Assembly (NCBI RefSeq): GCF_002355635.1
Contig: NZ_AP017558.1
Span: 868,001-932,000, forward strand
Length of the DNA stretch: 64,000 nucleotides
Origin: Halopenitus persicus
GTDB taxonomy: Archaea; Halobacteriota; Halobacteria; Halobacteriales; Haloferacaceae
Direction of reading: 5' to 3'
A program made the position numbers and the translations under genes. The notes under the pieces were generated by a model. The model saw only the letters and a program-made list of their open reading frames with translations, was not told where the DNA came from and did no database searches. Positions 42,471 through 50,035 of this stretch are shown piece by piece (the first letter of the stretch is position 1; each line of letters starts with the position of its first letter).

Positions 42471-42497
42471 TGTACATATTTGTACATCGCCTTAAGC
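42471..42497 (-). promoter_or_regulatory. trp operon promoter with two TGTACA boxes
   Basis: Two TGTACA hexamers at 42471-42476 and 42481-42486 are separated by four bases, so their centres are one helical turn apart. On the minus strand the TATA-like element gcttaagg (about 42490-42497) lies just upstream of them, and the start codon of trpD is at 42438. TGTACA is the published TRP box bound by TrpY in Methanothermobacter. The position between TATA and the expected transcription start fits repression; TrpY itself is not in this window. Confidence 0.75.
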
Positions 42498-42558
42498 GTA
42501 TCGTCGGCGGGACGAACTGCCGGATGAAGACGTCAGTCGATGCCAAGCGGCGGGACGA

Positions 42559-42628
42559 AAATACGATGGTCGACGGGGGAGAGGAAATACGATGGTCGAC
42601 GGGGGAGAGGAAATACGATGGTCGACGG
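42559..42628. repeat. 26-base tandem repeat
   Basis: Two full copies of aaatacgatggtcgacgggg plus gagagg lie at 42559-42584 and 42585-42610, with a partial third copy (aaatacgatggtcgacgg). It lies 26 bases past the stop codon of the small zinc-finger gene on the minus strand. Confidence 0.92.
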
Positions 42629-42653
42629 AAAAATGGAGTATGCGGTCGACGAC

Positions 42654-42794
42654 TCACATATCCCGCGACTGCCCGATGTGCCACAGGTCGCCGCCGCAGT
42701 CGTCACAGGTCGGGGTCTCGGGATCGACCGTTCGAGCGAGACAGTCGAAACATTCGTACACCGATCCGGTCTCTGTGTTGGTTTCTGGGCGCAT
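42654..42794 (-). CDS. 46-residue rubrerythrin-like zinc-finger protein
   Basis: This tiny gene reads MRPETNTETGSVYECFDCLA at its start and then has CDDCGGDLWHIGQSRDM at its end. The two CxxC knuckles (ECFDC and CDDC) would bind one zinc ion, in the style of the rubrerythrin-like or DUF7129 microproteins of haloarchaea. A TATA element (gttatatatc, complement of about 42813-42822) lies about 25 bases before the ATG at 42794, so the mRNA would be leaderless. The gene is short and easily missed. The role is unknown. Confidence 0.85.
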   Translation of the reverse strand: MRPETNTETGSVYECFDCLARTVDPETPTCDDCGGDLWHIGQSRDM

Positions 42795-42859
42795 ATTTCA
42801 AATATAACGTCGCAGATATATAACTCGATCCCTGAAAGACCGTATATCGATCAGAGGCG

Positions 42860-42889
42860 GTGATGTCCGACGATCCCACTGGACATCAC
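42860..42889. repeat. Perfect 9-base inverted repeat
   Basis: The arms gtgatgtcc (42860-42868) and ggacatcac (42881-42889) enclose 12 bases. It lies in the spacer between the zinc-finger gene promoter and the end of the amidohydrolase gene. It may be an operator or a hairpin in a transcript. Confidence 0.6.
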
Positions 42890-42955
42890 GTTTCTCACCA
42901 TTCGCGGCGACGATCCACGCGACGGAGCTGGCTCGATCCGGTCGGTTCCCGGGTA

Positions 42956-42995
42956 CCCTTAAAAACCACCTCGGGACCACCCCACTGGTCCCGAG
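42956..42995 (-). terminator. Hairpin with T-run after the amidohydrolase gene
   Basis: The arms ctcgggacca (42970-42979) and tggtcccgag (42986-42995) form a perfect 10-bp stem with a six-base loop. On the minus strand it is followed by ggtggttttta (complement of about 42959-42969), giving the hairpin-plus-T pattern of an intrinsic terminator. It begins 18 bases past the stop codon of the gene at 43014-44585, which it would end. Confidence 0.75.
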
Positions 42996-43013
42996 AAACT
43001 CCCCGAGGGGACG

Positions 43014-44585
43014 TCACGGATCCCGATAAACGACGTCGCCATCGACGACCGTCAGGTCAACGTCGATGTCGCGGATCGACTCGGGACGGTCCCACGGCGA
43101 GTCGGCAAGCGCGACGAGGTCGGCCCGCTTCCCGACCTCGATCGTCCCCAGTCGGTCCTCGTCGAAGCCCGCGACCGCGCCGCCGGAGGTGTACGCGCGC
43201 AGCGCCTCGGTGACGGACAGCCGCTGGGCCGCGGCCGGGGCGTTGACCGCCCAATGAAGGCCGACGAGGGGATCCATCGGCATCCCGTCCGATCCGAACG
43301 CGAGCCGAGCGCCGGCGTCGAGGAGGTCTCGATAGCGGTTCGTTTCGGAGGTCCGATCGCCGATCCGTCGTTCATACAGCCCTCCGTCGCCGGCCCACTT
43401 GAGGAAGTTCGGCTGTACCGACGCGATCACGTTGTCGTCCGCGATCCGGTCGATCGCCTCGTCACTGGCGAGCTCGACGTGCTCGATCCGGTGGCGCTCG
43501 TCCCCGTCGGTCGCGTCGGCGATCTCGTAGGCGTCGAGCACGGCGTCGACCGCCTCGTCGCCGATCGCGTGTGCCGTGAACTGATAGCCCGCCCCCGTCG
43601 CGTCGGCGACCAGCTCGGCCAGGTCGTCGGGGTCGACGACCCACTGGCCGGTCTCGCCCGGCGCGTCGTCGTACGGAGTCGAGAGCTTCGCGGTTCGGCC
43701 GCCGAGGCTGCCGTCGGTGAACGATTTGATCGCACCGACCTGCACGAACTCGTCGCCGGCGTTCGTCGGGAGTCCCGCCTCGACGAGCGCCTCGAGGTGA
43801 TCGCTCCAGTAGTTGATCCGGACGCGCGTGGGCAACTCGGTCGCCGCCGCCAGCTCGCGGTAAACGCGGGGGGCGTGCGATCGTCGAACCATATCGTGGA
43901 CCGTCGTGATCCCGCGTTCGGCGGCGGCGTTCAGAGCCGATTCGACCAGCTCGCGCGTCTCATCCAGCCCGGGCTCGATGGCGTCGTTGATCGGGTCGAC
44001 GCCCTCCTCGACGAGGACGCCGGTCGGTTCGCCGTCGGTGGTTCGGATGCAGTCGTCGGGGATCGCCGCCGCGAACCGGTCGAGTGCGGCCGAGTTCACC
44101 GAGACGACGTGCATGTCCTCCCGGAAGGCGACCACCGGACGATCGTCGGCGACCGGATCGAGGTCCCCGCGGGTGAGATACCGGGCGGGCTCCCACGTCG
44201 ACTCGTCGTAGCCGTAGCCGATGACCCACTCGGTACCGTCGGCGTTCCCGGTGGCCGCAGCGCCGTCCGGTTCGGTCTCGAACGCCCGTTCCCGCAGCGC
44301 GTCAACGGCCTCCTCCGGGCTCGTGGCCGTCGACAGGTCGGCGTGGACGAGTTTCCGTCCAGCGACCGTCACGTGCGTGTGCGCGTCGACGAATCCCGGG
44401 AGAAGGACGCGTCCGTCGAGGTCGATGACGGTCGTATCGGTCCCGACGAGGAACTCGACGTCGTAGCTCGACCCGAGACGGACGATCCCGCCGTCTCGAG
44501 CCGCCAGCGCCTCGTAGGTCTCGTCCGGGTCCGTGAGCGTGTGGATCTCCCCGTCCAGCAGGACGAGATCCGCGGCGTCGGTCAT
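43014..44585 (-). CDS. YtcJ-like amidohydrolase
   Basis: This 523-residue protein is an amidohydrolase of the Amidohydro_3/YtcJ group, which hydrolyses amide or related bonds using a metal-dependent TIM barrel. The first metal motif is FVDAHTHVTVAGR at about residues 64-76, and later metal-site blocks include SFTDGSLGGRTAKL and RHRIEHVELASDE. AIGDEAVD and FGSDGMPMDPL complete the pattern, the latter carrying the catalytic aspartate. The substrate is unknown; family members act on small amides, N-acyl amino acids or formamides. The ATG at 44585 gives MTDAADLVLLDGEIHTL, the normal beta-sandwich start. Transcription probably ends at the hairpin at 42956-42995. Confidence 0.86.
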   Translation of the reverse strand: MTDAADLVLLDGEIHTLTDPDETYEALAARDGGIVRLGSSYDVEFLVGTDTTVIDLDGRVLLPGFVDAHTHVTVAGRKLVHADLSTATSPEEAVDALRERAFETEPDGAAATGNADGTEWVIGYGYDESTWEPARYLTRGDLDPVADDRPVVAFREDMHVVSVNSAALDRFAAAIPDDCIRTTDGEPTGVLVEEGVDPINDAIEPGLDETRELVESALNAAAERGITTVHDMVRRSHAPRVYRELAAATELPTRVRINYWSDHLEALVEAGLPTNAGDEFVQVGAIKSFTDGSLGGRTAKLSTPYDDAPGETGQWVVDPDDLAELVADATGAGYQFTAHAIGDEAVDAVLDAYEIADATDGDERHRIEHVELASDEAIDRIADDNVIASVQPNFLKWAGDGGLYERRIGDRTSETNRYRDLLDAGARLAFGSDGMPMDPLVGLHWAVNAPAAAQRLSVTEALRAYTSGGAVAGFDEDRLGTIEVGKRADLVALADSPWDRPESIRDIDVDLTVVDGDVVYRDP

Positions 44586-44747
44586 ACGCGTTCGACCGGC
44601 GCGAATCGGGTTAACGGTTCGGGCTCCGGATCGACGTCCCGCCGCCAGCCGGCGCCGATCGCCGCCGTCACGTGGGCCGGCGTACGTCCGTCAGCTCGCG
44701 TGCGTCGAACCGACACGCCTTAGCCCGCGCCGCGAGCACACCCGCGT

Positions 44748-45962
44748 ATGTCATCCGCCGAGGACCTCGCGGCGCGCGTTCGCGAGGGCGAGATCCGTCT
44801 GCACGAACTCGAGGACCACGCCGACGCGGACGCGGCGGCGACGGCCCGCCGGCTGCTCGTCGCCGAGGAGTCGGGCGCCGACCTGGAGACGACCGGCGCG
44901 TACGCCTTCGACGCGGCCGCCGCGGAGCCGAACGTCGAGAACATGGTCGGCGCGGTGCAGATCCCCCTCGGCGTTGCGGGCCCCGTGACGGTCTCGGGCG
45001 GGGCGCTCTCGGGCGAGCGGTATCTCCCGCTCGCGACCACCGAGGGCGCGCTCGTCGCGTCGGTCAACCGCGGCTGCGGCGTGCTCGATGCGGCCGGGGG
45101 CGCGACCGCGCGCGTGACGAAGACCGGGATGACCCGCGCGCCGGTTTTTAAAACGGACGGGATCGTCGAGTCGGAGGCGCTCGCGGAGTGGACGCGCGAC
45201 AACGCGGACCGGCTCCGCGAGGCGGCCGAGTCCACGACGAGCCACGGAGAGGTGACCGACGTCACGCCGTACGTGGTCGGGAACAACGTCTACCTCCGGT
45301 TCCGCTACGACACGAAGGACGCGATGGGGATGAACATGGCCACCATCGCCACCGGCGAGGCCTGCGAGCTGATCGAGGCGGAGACGGACGCCTCGCTCGT
45401 CGCGCTCTCGGGCAACCTCTGTACCGACAAGAAGCCGGCCGCGATCAACGCGATCGAGGGGCGCGGTCGGTCGGTGACCGCCGACGTGACCATCCCCGCG
45501 GCCGTGGTCGCCGACCGGCTCCACACCACCCCCGAGGCGGTCGCCGAGATAAACACCCGGAAGAACCTGGTCGGGTCGGCGAAGGCCGGCTCCCTCGGGT
45601 TCAACGCCCACGTCGCGAACGTCGTCGCCGCGATGTTCCTCGCCACCGGCCAGGACGCGGCGCAGGTCGTCGAGGGCGCCAACGCGATCACGACCGCCGA
45701 GGTGACCGACGACGGCGACCTCTACGTCTCCGTCTCGATCGCGAGCCTGGAGGTCGGCACCGTCGGCGGCGGCACGAAGCTCCCGACCCAGGCCGAGGGC
45801 CTCGAGATCCTCGGCGTCCGCGGCGGCGGCGACCCGGCGGGGAGCAACGCCGACGCGCTCGCGGAGGCGATCGCCGTCGGAGCGCTCGCCGGCGAGCTGT
45901 CCCTGCTGGCTGCGCTCGGGTCGCGACACCTCTCGTCGGCGCACGCGGACCTGGGCCGGTAG
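44748..45962 (+). CDS. hmgA: Hydroxymethylglutaryl-CoA reductase (NADPH)
   Basis: This 404-residue enzyme reduces HMG-CoA to mevalonate, feeding the isoprenoid lipids of archaea and the carotenoids made by genes at 27-34 kb. Class I signatures are ENMVGAVQIPLGVAGPV with the catalytic glutamate, MNMATIATGEACELIE, NLCTDKKPAAINAIEGRG with the catalytic lysine, and the C-terminal SSAHADLGR with the catalytic histidine. It is the target of mevinolin in haloarchaea. There is no membrane domain, as expected. The start at 44748 is clear. Its partner HMG-CoA synthase is at 21038-22381. Confidence 0.97.
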   Translation: MSSAEDLAARVREGEIRLHELEDHADADAAATARRLLVAEESGADLETTGAYAFDAAAAEPNVENMVGAVQIPLGVAGPVTVSGGALSGERYLPLATTEGALVASVNRGCGVLDAAGGATARVTKTGMTRAPVFKTDGIVESEALAEWTRDNADRLREAAESTTSHGEVTDVTPYVVGNNVYLRFRYDTKDAMGMNMATIATGEACELIEAETDASLVALSGNLCTDKKPAAINAIEGRGRSVTADVTIPAAVVADRLHTTPEAVAEINTRKNLVGSAKAGSLGFNAHVANVVAAMFLATGQDAAQVVEGANAITTAEVTDDGDLYVSVSIASLEVGTVGGGTKLPTQAEGLEILGVRGGGDPAGSNADALAEAIAVGALAGELSLLAALGSRHLSSAHADLGR

Positions 45963-45980
45963 TTCACCGCCCGGCTCACG

Positions 45981-46409
45981 CTAACAGCAGAAGATGAACG
46001 GATAGACCAGCGCGACCCGGTCGCCGTCCGCGAGCGCCGTGTCGAACCCCTCCTGGTTCTCGTTGAACCGGCCGTTCACGAGCACCCGGGCATACGCGAC
46101 CGTCTGTTCGCCCACGGGGTTCTTGCGCCACGTTCCCGGCAGCTCCTCGGGCGTTGGCGCCCAGCCGTGTGCGGTCGATTCGTCCTCCGACTCGGCGATG
46201 AGGAGGTCCTGCAGCTCGGGGTAGTCCGCGAAGAGCGCGTCGAGAAACTCCCGCAGCGTGTCGCCCTCGAACCGGTACTCGAACTCCGAGCGGTCGAGCG
46301 CGGTCCGGACGTGGCCCGTACAGCGAACGGTCACCGTCGTCTCCGTCGAGCGCTCCGCCGGCGCATCCGTCGACGCGTCCTGCCCCGCAGCCTCGGTGGT
46401 CGTCTGCAT
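45981..46409 (-). CDS. MoaD/ThiS-like ubiquitin-fold protein
   Basis: The 142-residue product has a disordered Thr/Ala-rich N-terminus and then a beta-grasp domain (EFEYRFEGDTLREFLDALFAD, later RVLVNGRFNENQEGFDTALADGDRVALVYPF). It resembles MoaD/ThiS sulphur carriers and archaeal SAMP proteins, but it ends FIFCC instead of the Gly-Gly needed for adenylation and conjugation. It therefore either uses another chemistry, perhaps through the cysteines, or has a structural role. An insertion of about 25 residues (GWAPTPEELPGTWRK) lies before the last strands. The ATG at 46409 is preferred to a GTG at 46430, as it directly follows a spacer, but both fit. Confidence 0.78.
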   Translation of the reverse strand: MQTTTEAAGQDASTDAPAERSTETTVTVRCTGHVRTALDRSEFEYRFEGDTLREFLDALFADYPELQDLLIAESEDESTAHGWAPTPEELPGTWRKNPVGEQTVAYARVLVNGRFNENQEGFDTALADGDRVALVYPFIFCC

Positions 46410-46470
46410 ATCGGACCGTTGGTTCTCCACGCCCCTATTCGCCGCTCCGAATATGTTCGTCCGTCGGTCC

Positions 46471-47223
46471 TCACCCGGTCGTCTCGGCCTCGAAGACGAC
46501 GTGTACCTGCACGTCGACGCTCACGTCGCCGGTCTCGATCGAGGTCGCCGCGCCGCCACCGCCTGCGTCCTCGGTGACCGCCATCGGCTCGGCTCGGTAC
46601 GGCGAGACGTGGTCGTCCATCGTCGAGATGGTGTAGACGTTGACGACCTCGAGGCCGGTGTTGTCGGCGAGCATCCGGGCGCGGCCGTCCGCGTTCTCGA
46701 CGGCGTTCTCGAAGGCCGTCGTCCGCAGCTCCGCCTCGCGTTCCTCGCTCAGTCCGAACCGCACGCGGTTGACGCTGTCGGCGCCGGAATCGACCGCGAC
46801 GTCGATGACCTCGCCGACCGCTGCCACGTCGTGGACCTCGATCTCGTACCGGTGAACGCCGACGTATTCGGGCTCGGCGCCCTCACGTTCCGCCTCCGGC
46901 CTCGGACGGCGCTCCCGAATGTCGTAGCGTGTCGTCCGGATCTGGTCGTCCTCGATCCCCCACTCCCGGAGGGCCGAGCGAAGCGACTGCCCGTCGGCGG
47001 CGATCTCCTCGCGGACGGCCGCCGAGGAGTTGCCCTGCGCCTCAACGGCCACGGTGATCGTCGCCCGGTCGGGCTCGGCCGTCGCCTCGCCGTCAGCGGT
47101 CACCTCGATCGTTCGGTCCGGTTCCCCGTCGTCGGTTGGCGTTGCGTCGCCGGCCACGCCCGCACAGCCCGCCAGGAGGAGGGTCGCGGCCACCGCCAGC
47201 ACGCCGATCAGTCGTCTGTCCAT
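46471..47223 (-). CDS. SIMPL-domain (DUF541) lipoprotein
   Basis: This 250-residue protein has a lipoprotein signal: basic MDRR, a hydrophobic run and the lipobox LLAGC, so C20 would carry the lipid after cleavage. The rest is a SIMPL/DUF541 domain: TIEVTADGEATAEPDRATITVAVEAQG at about residues 38-64, then NRVRFGLSEEREAELRTTAFENAVENA and the C-terminal VDVQVHVVFE. Family members are extracytoplasmic and of uncertain function, with links to cell-envelope stress in bacteria. The start at 47223 has a TATA-like sequence nearby (cttaag region). It is probably exported to the outside of the cell membrane. Confidence 0.86.
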   Translation of the reverse strand: MDRRLIGVLAVAATLLLAGCAGVAGDATPTDDGEPDRTIEVTADGEATAEPDRATITVAVEAQGNSSAAVREEIAADGQSLRSALREWGIEDDQIRTTRYDIRERRPRPEAEREGAEPEYVGVHRYEIEVHDVAAVGEVIDVAVDSGADSVNRVRFGLSEEREAELRTTAFENAVENADGRARMLADNTGLEVVNVYTISTMDDHVSPYRAEPMAVTEDAGGGGAATSIETGDVSVDVQVHVVFEAETTG

Positions 47224-47281
47224 ACCGGTACTGTGTGGGGAACCGGCCTTAAGTCACCGATGACACAAAGAACGATTTGTG

Positions 47282-47361
47282 TCAGTCCGAACGGTCGACG
47301 ATCAGTCCGAACGGTCGACGATCAGCCCGAACGGTCGACGATCAGCCCGAACGGTCGACCG
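47282..47361. repeat. 20-base tandem repeat with the stop codon of the DUF389 gene
   Basis: Four units of tca(g)tccgaacggtcgacga type begin at 47282, 47302, 47322 and 47342. Each starts with tca, the complement of TGA; the stop of the gene at 47342-48637 is the tca at 47342-47344. The copies beyond it lie outside the coding sequence. Confidence 0.93.
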
Positions 47362-48637
47362 TCAGGACGCGGACCTCGACCGCGACCGGCCCGTCGACGA
47401 CCGGCTGGATCCGGGCGTCGAGGCGGTCGGCGAGCCCGGAGACGGTTACTCCCGGCTCGGCACCGACGGTGATTACCACGCGTTCGGTCCGCAGGGGCGG
47501 TATTCGACCGGTCCGTTCCAGTTCGAGCTCGATGAGGTTCAGCTGTGCCTCCGCGAGCTCGAGTTCGGTTTCGACGGCCTCGCGGACGTCCTGTTCGGTC
47601 GTCGACGCGACGTAGGTGTCGTAGGTGACGCCGCCGAGGAAGACCGACAGCAGCGCGATCGCTGCCACCAGCAGCGCCGTCCGCTTGAACAGCGCCGACT
47701 TGGCCTCCGCCTCCCGGAACCACGAGTCGGGGCGATATCCCTCGTACCAGAGGACGACCAGCGCGGCGAGGTTGATCGAGAGGACGTTGACGAGCACGAG
47801 CACGCCGGCCCCGAGCGCGAGCCGCGGGATGCCGAAGGCGATCCCGATCCCGACCGCCGCGGCGGGCGGGATCAACGCGACGGCGATCATCACGCCCACG
47901 AGCGCGGAGGATACCCCGGTCATCAGCGAGAGGACGCCCGCGATCCCGGCACCCAGCGCCACCGCGAGGACGAGCACGTTCGGAGCGAGTCGCTCGGAGA
48001 CCTCCGCGAGCGCGAGCGGGTCGAGGCCGGGCGGGACGAGGTTGAGCGTCCGGAGCCCCGCCGCGAAGACGGCCGCGGATCCGACCGCCAGAAGGACGCC
48101 GAGCACCTGGAGCCGGACGCCGCGGCCGAACAGCGCGTCGTCGTCGACCACGGTTCCGACGGCGGCCGACATCGCGGGCCCGATGAGCGGCGCGATCACC
48201 ATCGATCCGACGACCGTCGCGGGCGAGTCGAGCAGCAGCCCGGCGGTGGCGATGACCGCCGAGATGACCGTCATCAGGACGTACGTCCGGGTCCCCGAGA
48301 CGAGGTCGGTCGCCTTCGCCTGGAGCTCCTCCTTGGCGATCCGGTCCTCGCTGTGTTCGGACTCCTCGGCGTATCGCTCCTCGAGCTGCTCGAACCGCCG
48401 GGATATTACCGTCTCGGCGTCGACGATGACGGTGTAGGTCTCCTCGTCGATCCCGGCCTCGCGCAGCCGGTCGAGAACCGGCTCGACGGCGGCCGTCGGC
48501 AGGGGAAACGAGACCACGCCGGTGTACTTGCGGCCGCTCGTCTCGTCGGTCACGACGTAGTCGATCCCCTCGTCGTCGAGCGCGTCGAGGATCGCCGCGC
48601 GCTTGCCGGCCGGGATCATCACCTGGACGAGTCGCAC
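47342..48637 (-). CDS. TIGR00341/DUF389 membrane protein
   Basis: This 431-residue protein has a soluble N-terminal domain of about 100 residues (LVQVMIPAGKRAAILDALDDEG, regulatory-like) and then a helical membrane core of about seven segments with the family block GSMVIAPLIGPAMSAAVGTVV at about residues 142-162 and SALVGVMIAVALIPPAAAVG. The C-terminal 100 residues are soluble again. DUF389 proteins are widespread in archaea and bacteria with no established function. The last residues DRSG and the stop codon are encoded in the first unit of a 20-base tandem repeat. The ATG at 48637 gives MRLVQVMIPAG. Confidence 0.87.
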   Translation of the reverse strand: MRLVQVMIPAGKRAAILDALDDEGIDYVVTDETSGRKYTGVVSFPLPTAAVEPVLDRLREAGIDEETYTVIVDAETVISRRFEQLEERYAEESEHSEDRIAKEELQAKATDLVSGTRTYVLMTVISAVIATAGLLLDSPATVVGSMVIAPLIGPAMSAAVGTVVDDDALFGRGVRLQVLGVLLAVGSAAVFAAGLRTLNLVPPGLDPLALAEVSERLAPNVLVLAVALGAGIAGVLSLMTGVSSALVGVMIAVALIPPAAAVGIGIAFGIPRLALGAGVLVLVNVLSINLAALVVLWYEGYRPDSWFREAEAKSALFKRTALLVAAIALLSVFLGGVTYDTYVASTTEQDVREAVETELELAEAQLNLIELELERTGRIPPLRTERVVITVGAEPGVTVSGLADRLDARIQPVVDGPVAVEVRVLTVDRSG

Positions 48638-48673
48638 AGTTGCCGGTGGCGTCGTGATGGGTTAAAAACTCGG

Positions 48674-48748
48674 GGTCCTCGAGACGGCGGTCCTCGAGAC
48701 GGCGGTCCTCGAGCCGGCGGTCCTCGAGCCGGCGGTCCTCGAGCCGGC
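48674..48748. repeat. 15-base tandem repeat between two genes
   Basis: Five copies of ggtcctcgag(a/c)cggc run without gap from 48674 to 48748, ending five bases before the stop codon of the SnoaL-like gene on the minus strand. The first two copies differ from the last three at one base. Confidence 0.93.
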
Positions 48749-48753
48749 GTGCG

Positions 48754-49128
48754 TCACCGCGTGTACGTCCGCAGAGTGATGAAGATCACGCCCGCCCCCT
48801 CCTCACGGTCGACGGTCTCGAAGACGTCGACGAACGCGAACAGCTCCGTGCCCTCGTCGTCGAGCAGCCGTCCTTGAACCGCCACGTCATCGCCGTTGGC
48901 GTACACGCCGTCGATCGCGTGGCGCGTGTCCGTCCGTGGTCGCTCCTCGCGCATGAAACCGAGGAAGCGGTCGCGTCCGTCCAGGGTTCGATCCGGGCGG
49001 TCGTGTACGAACGACGGCGCGAGCAGCTCACGGAGCGCCGCGTAGTCGCCGGCGTCGATCGTCTCGTAGTACCGCCGCGCTCGGTTCCGCGGCGTGGTCC
49101 CGTCCGGCGACGCGTCGTGCCCGCTCAT
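48754..49128 (-). CDS. SnoaL/NTF2-like protein
   Basis: The 124-residue product matches the NTF2-like superfamily, small cone-shaped domains that bind or isomerise small molecules. The helical start RARRYYETIDAGDYAALREL with LLAPSFVHDRPDRTLDGRDRF is typical of SnoaL-like proteins; the rest consists of beta strands (VAVQGRLLDDEGTELFAFVDVFE). No catalytic residues can be named with confidence. The ATG at 49128 gives an ordinary acidic N-terminus. The gene is divergent from radB, 128 bases away. Confidence 0.82.
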   Translation of the reverse strand: MSGHDASPDGTTPRNRARRYYETIDAGDYAALRELLAPSFVHDRPDRTLDGRDRFLGFMREERPRTDTRHAIDGVYANGDDVAVQGRLLDDEGTELFAFVDVFETVDREEGAGVIFITLRTYTR

Positions 49129-49256
49129 AAGGGGCCGGTGGGGTTCCCGGCCCAAAACGCCACGGATGCGAGTCCGAACGGGCTCCGGATCGCGGACGGC
49201 GACCAGTCCGTGGCCGATCCGCGCCGCTTTTCTCGGCGCCGCGCGTATCGCCGCGG

Positions 49257-49967
49257 GTGAGCGACCCCGTTTCACTCGGTTGTGATCCGATCGACGACCT
49301 GCTCGGCGGCGGGTTCGAGCGCGGCGTCGTCACGCAGGTGTACGGCCCGCCGGCCGCGGGCAAGACGAATCTGGCCCTCTCGGCTGCCGTCGAGGTCGCG
49401 ACTGAAGGGGGAAGCGTGCTGTACATTGACACCGAGGGCCTCTCGATCGATCGGTTTCGCCAGATCGCTGCCGCGAGATCCGACGGCGACGTCGAGTCGG
49501 TCGCTTCCCGGTTGATCATCACGGAGGCGTACGATTTCGCCGACCAGCAGGAAGCGGTCCGCGACGCCGCGGAGTTCGCGGCGGAGGTCGACCTGATCGT
49601 CCTCGATTCCGCGACGGGGTTCTACCGGCTCGAACGGACCGGGGACGCGGACCGTGGCGACTCGCTCCGGAACGTTGCCGACCAGGTCACGCATCTCCTC
49701 TCGCTGGCGCGGCGCCACGACCTGGCGGTCGTGATCACGAACCAGGTGTTCACCGACCCCGAAAGCGATCGCGCCCGGCCGCTTGGCGGGCACACTCTCG
49801 AACACTGGACCGGCGTGGTGCTCCGCGTCGACCGGTTTCGCGGCGGCAATCGCCGGGCGACCCTCGAGAAACACCGGTCGAAGGAAACCGGGGACCAGGC
49901 GACGTTCCGGATCACCGGATCGGGGATCGAGACTGCGGGCCCGTCGGGCGGGCCCGACCCCTTTTGA
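49257..49967 (+). CDS. radB: DNA repair and recombination protein RadB
   Basis: This 236-residue recombinase paralogue assists RadA in homologous recombination in euryarchaea. The Walker A motif is GPPAAGKTN at about residues 30-38, and Walker B is VDLIVLDSATG at about 102-112. An N-terminal part shortened compared with RadA (starting at PIDDLLGGGFERG) and the lack of the helix-hairpin-helix domain distinguish RadB. Other core blocks are TNQVFTDPESDR and GGHTLEHWTGVVLRV. It starts with GTG at 49257, common for this gene. It is about the standard length for haloarchaeal RadB. Confidence 0.93.
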   Translation: MSDPVSLGCDPIDDLLGGGFERGVVTQVYGPPAAGKTNLALSAAVEVATEGGSVLYIDTEGLSIDRFRQIAAARSDGDVESVASRLIITEAYDFADQQEAVRDAAEFAAEVDLIVLDSATGFYRLERTGDADRGDSLRNVADQVTHLLSLARRHDLAVVITNQVFTDPESDRARPLGGHTLEHWTGVVLRVDRFRGGNRRATLEKHRSKETGDQATFRITGSGIETAGPSGGPDPF

Positions 49968-50035
49968 GTCGGGCGACGTCGACACCGTCCAAGTCACGGG
50001 CAACCGATCGAAAAAGCGAGCGCCGTCGGCGACGG

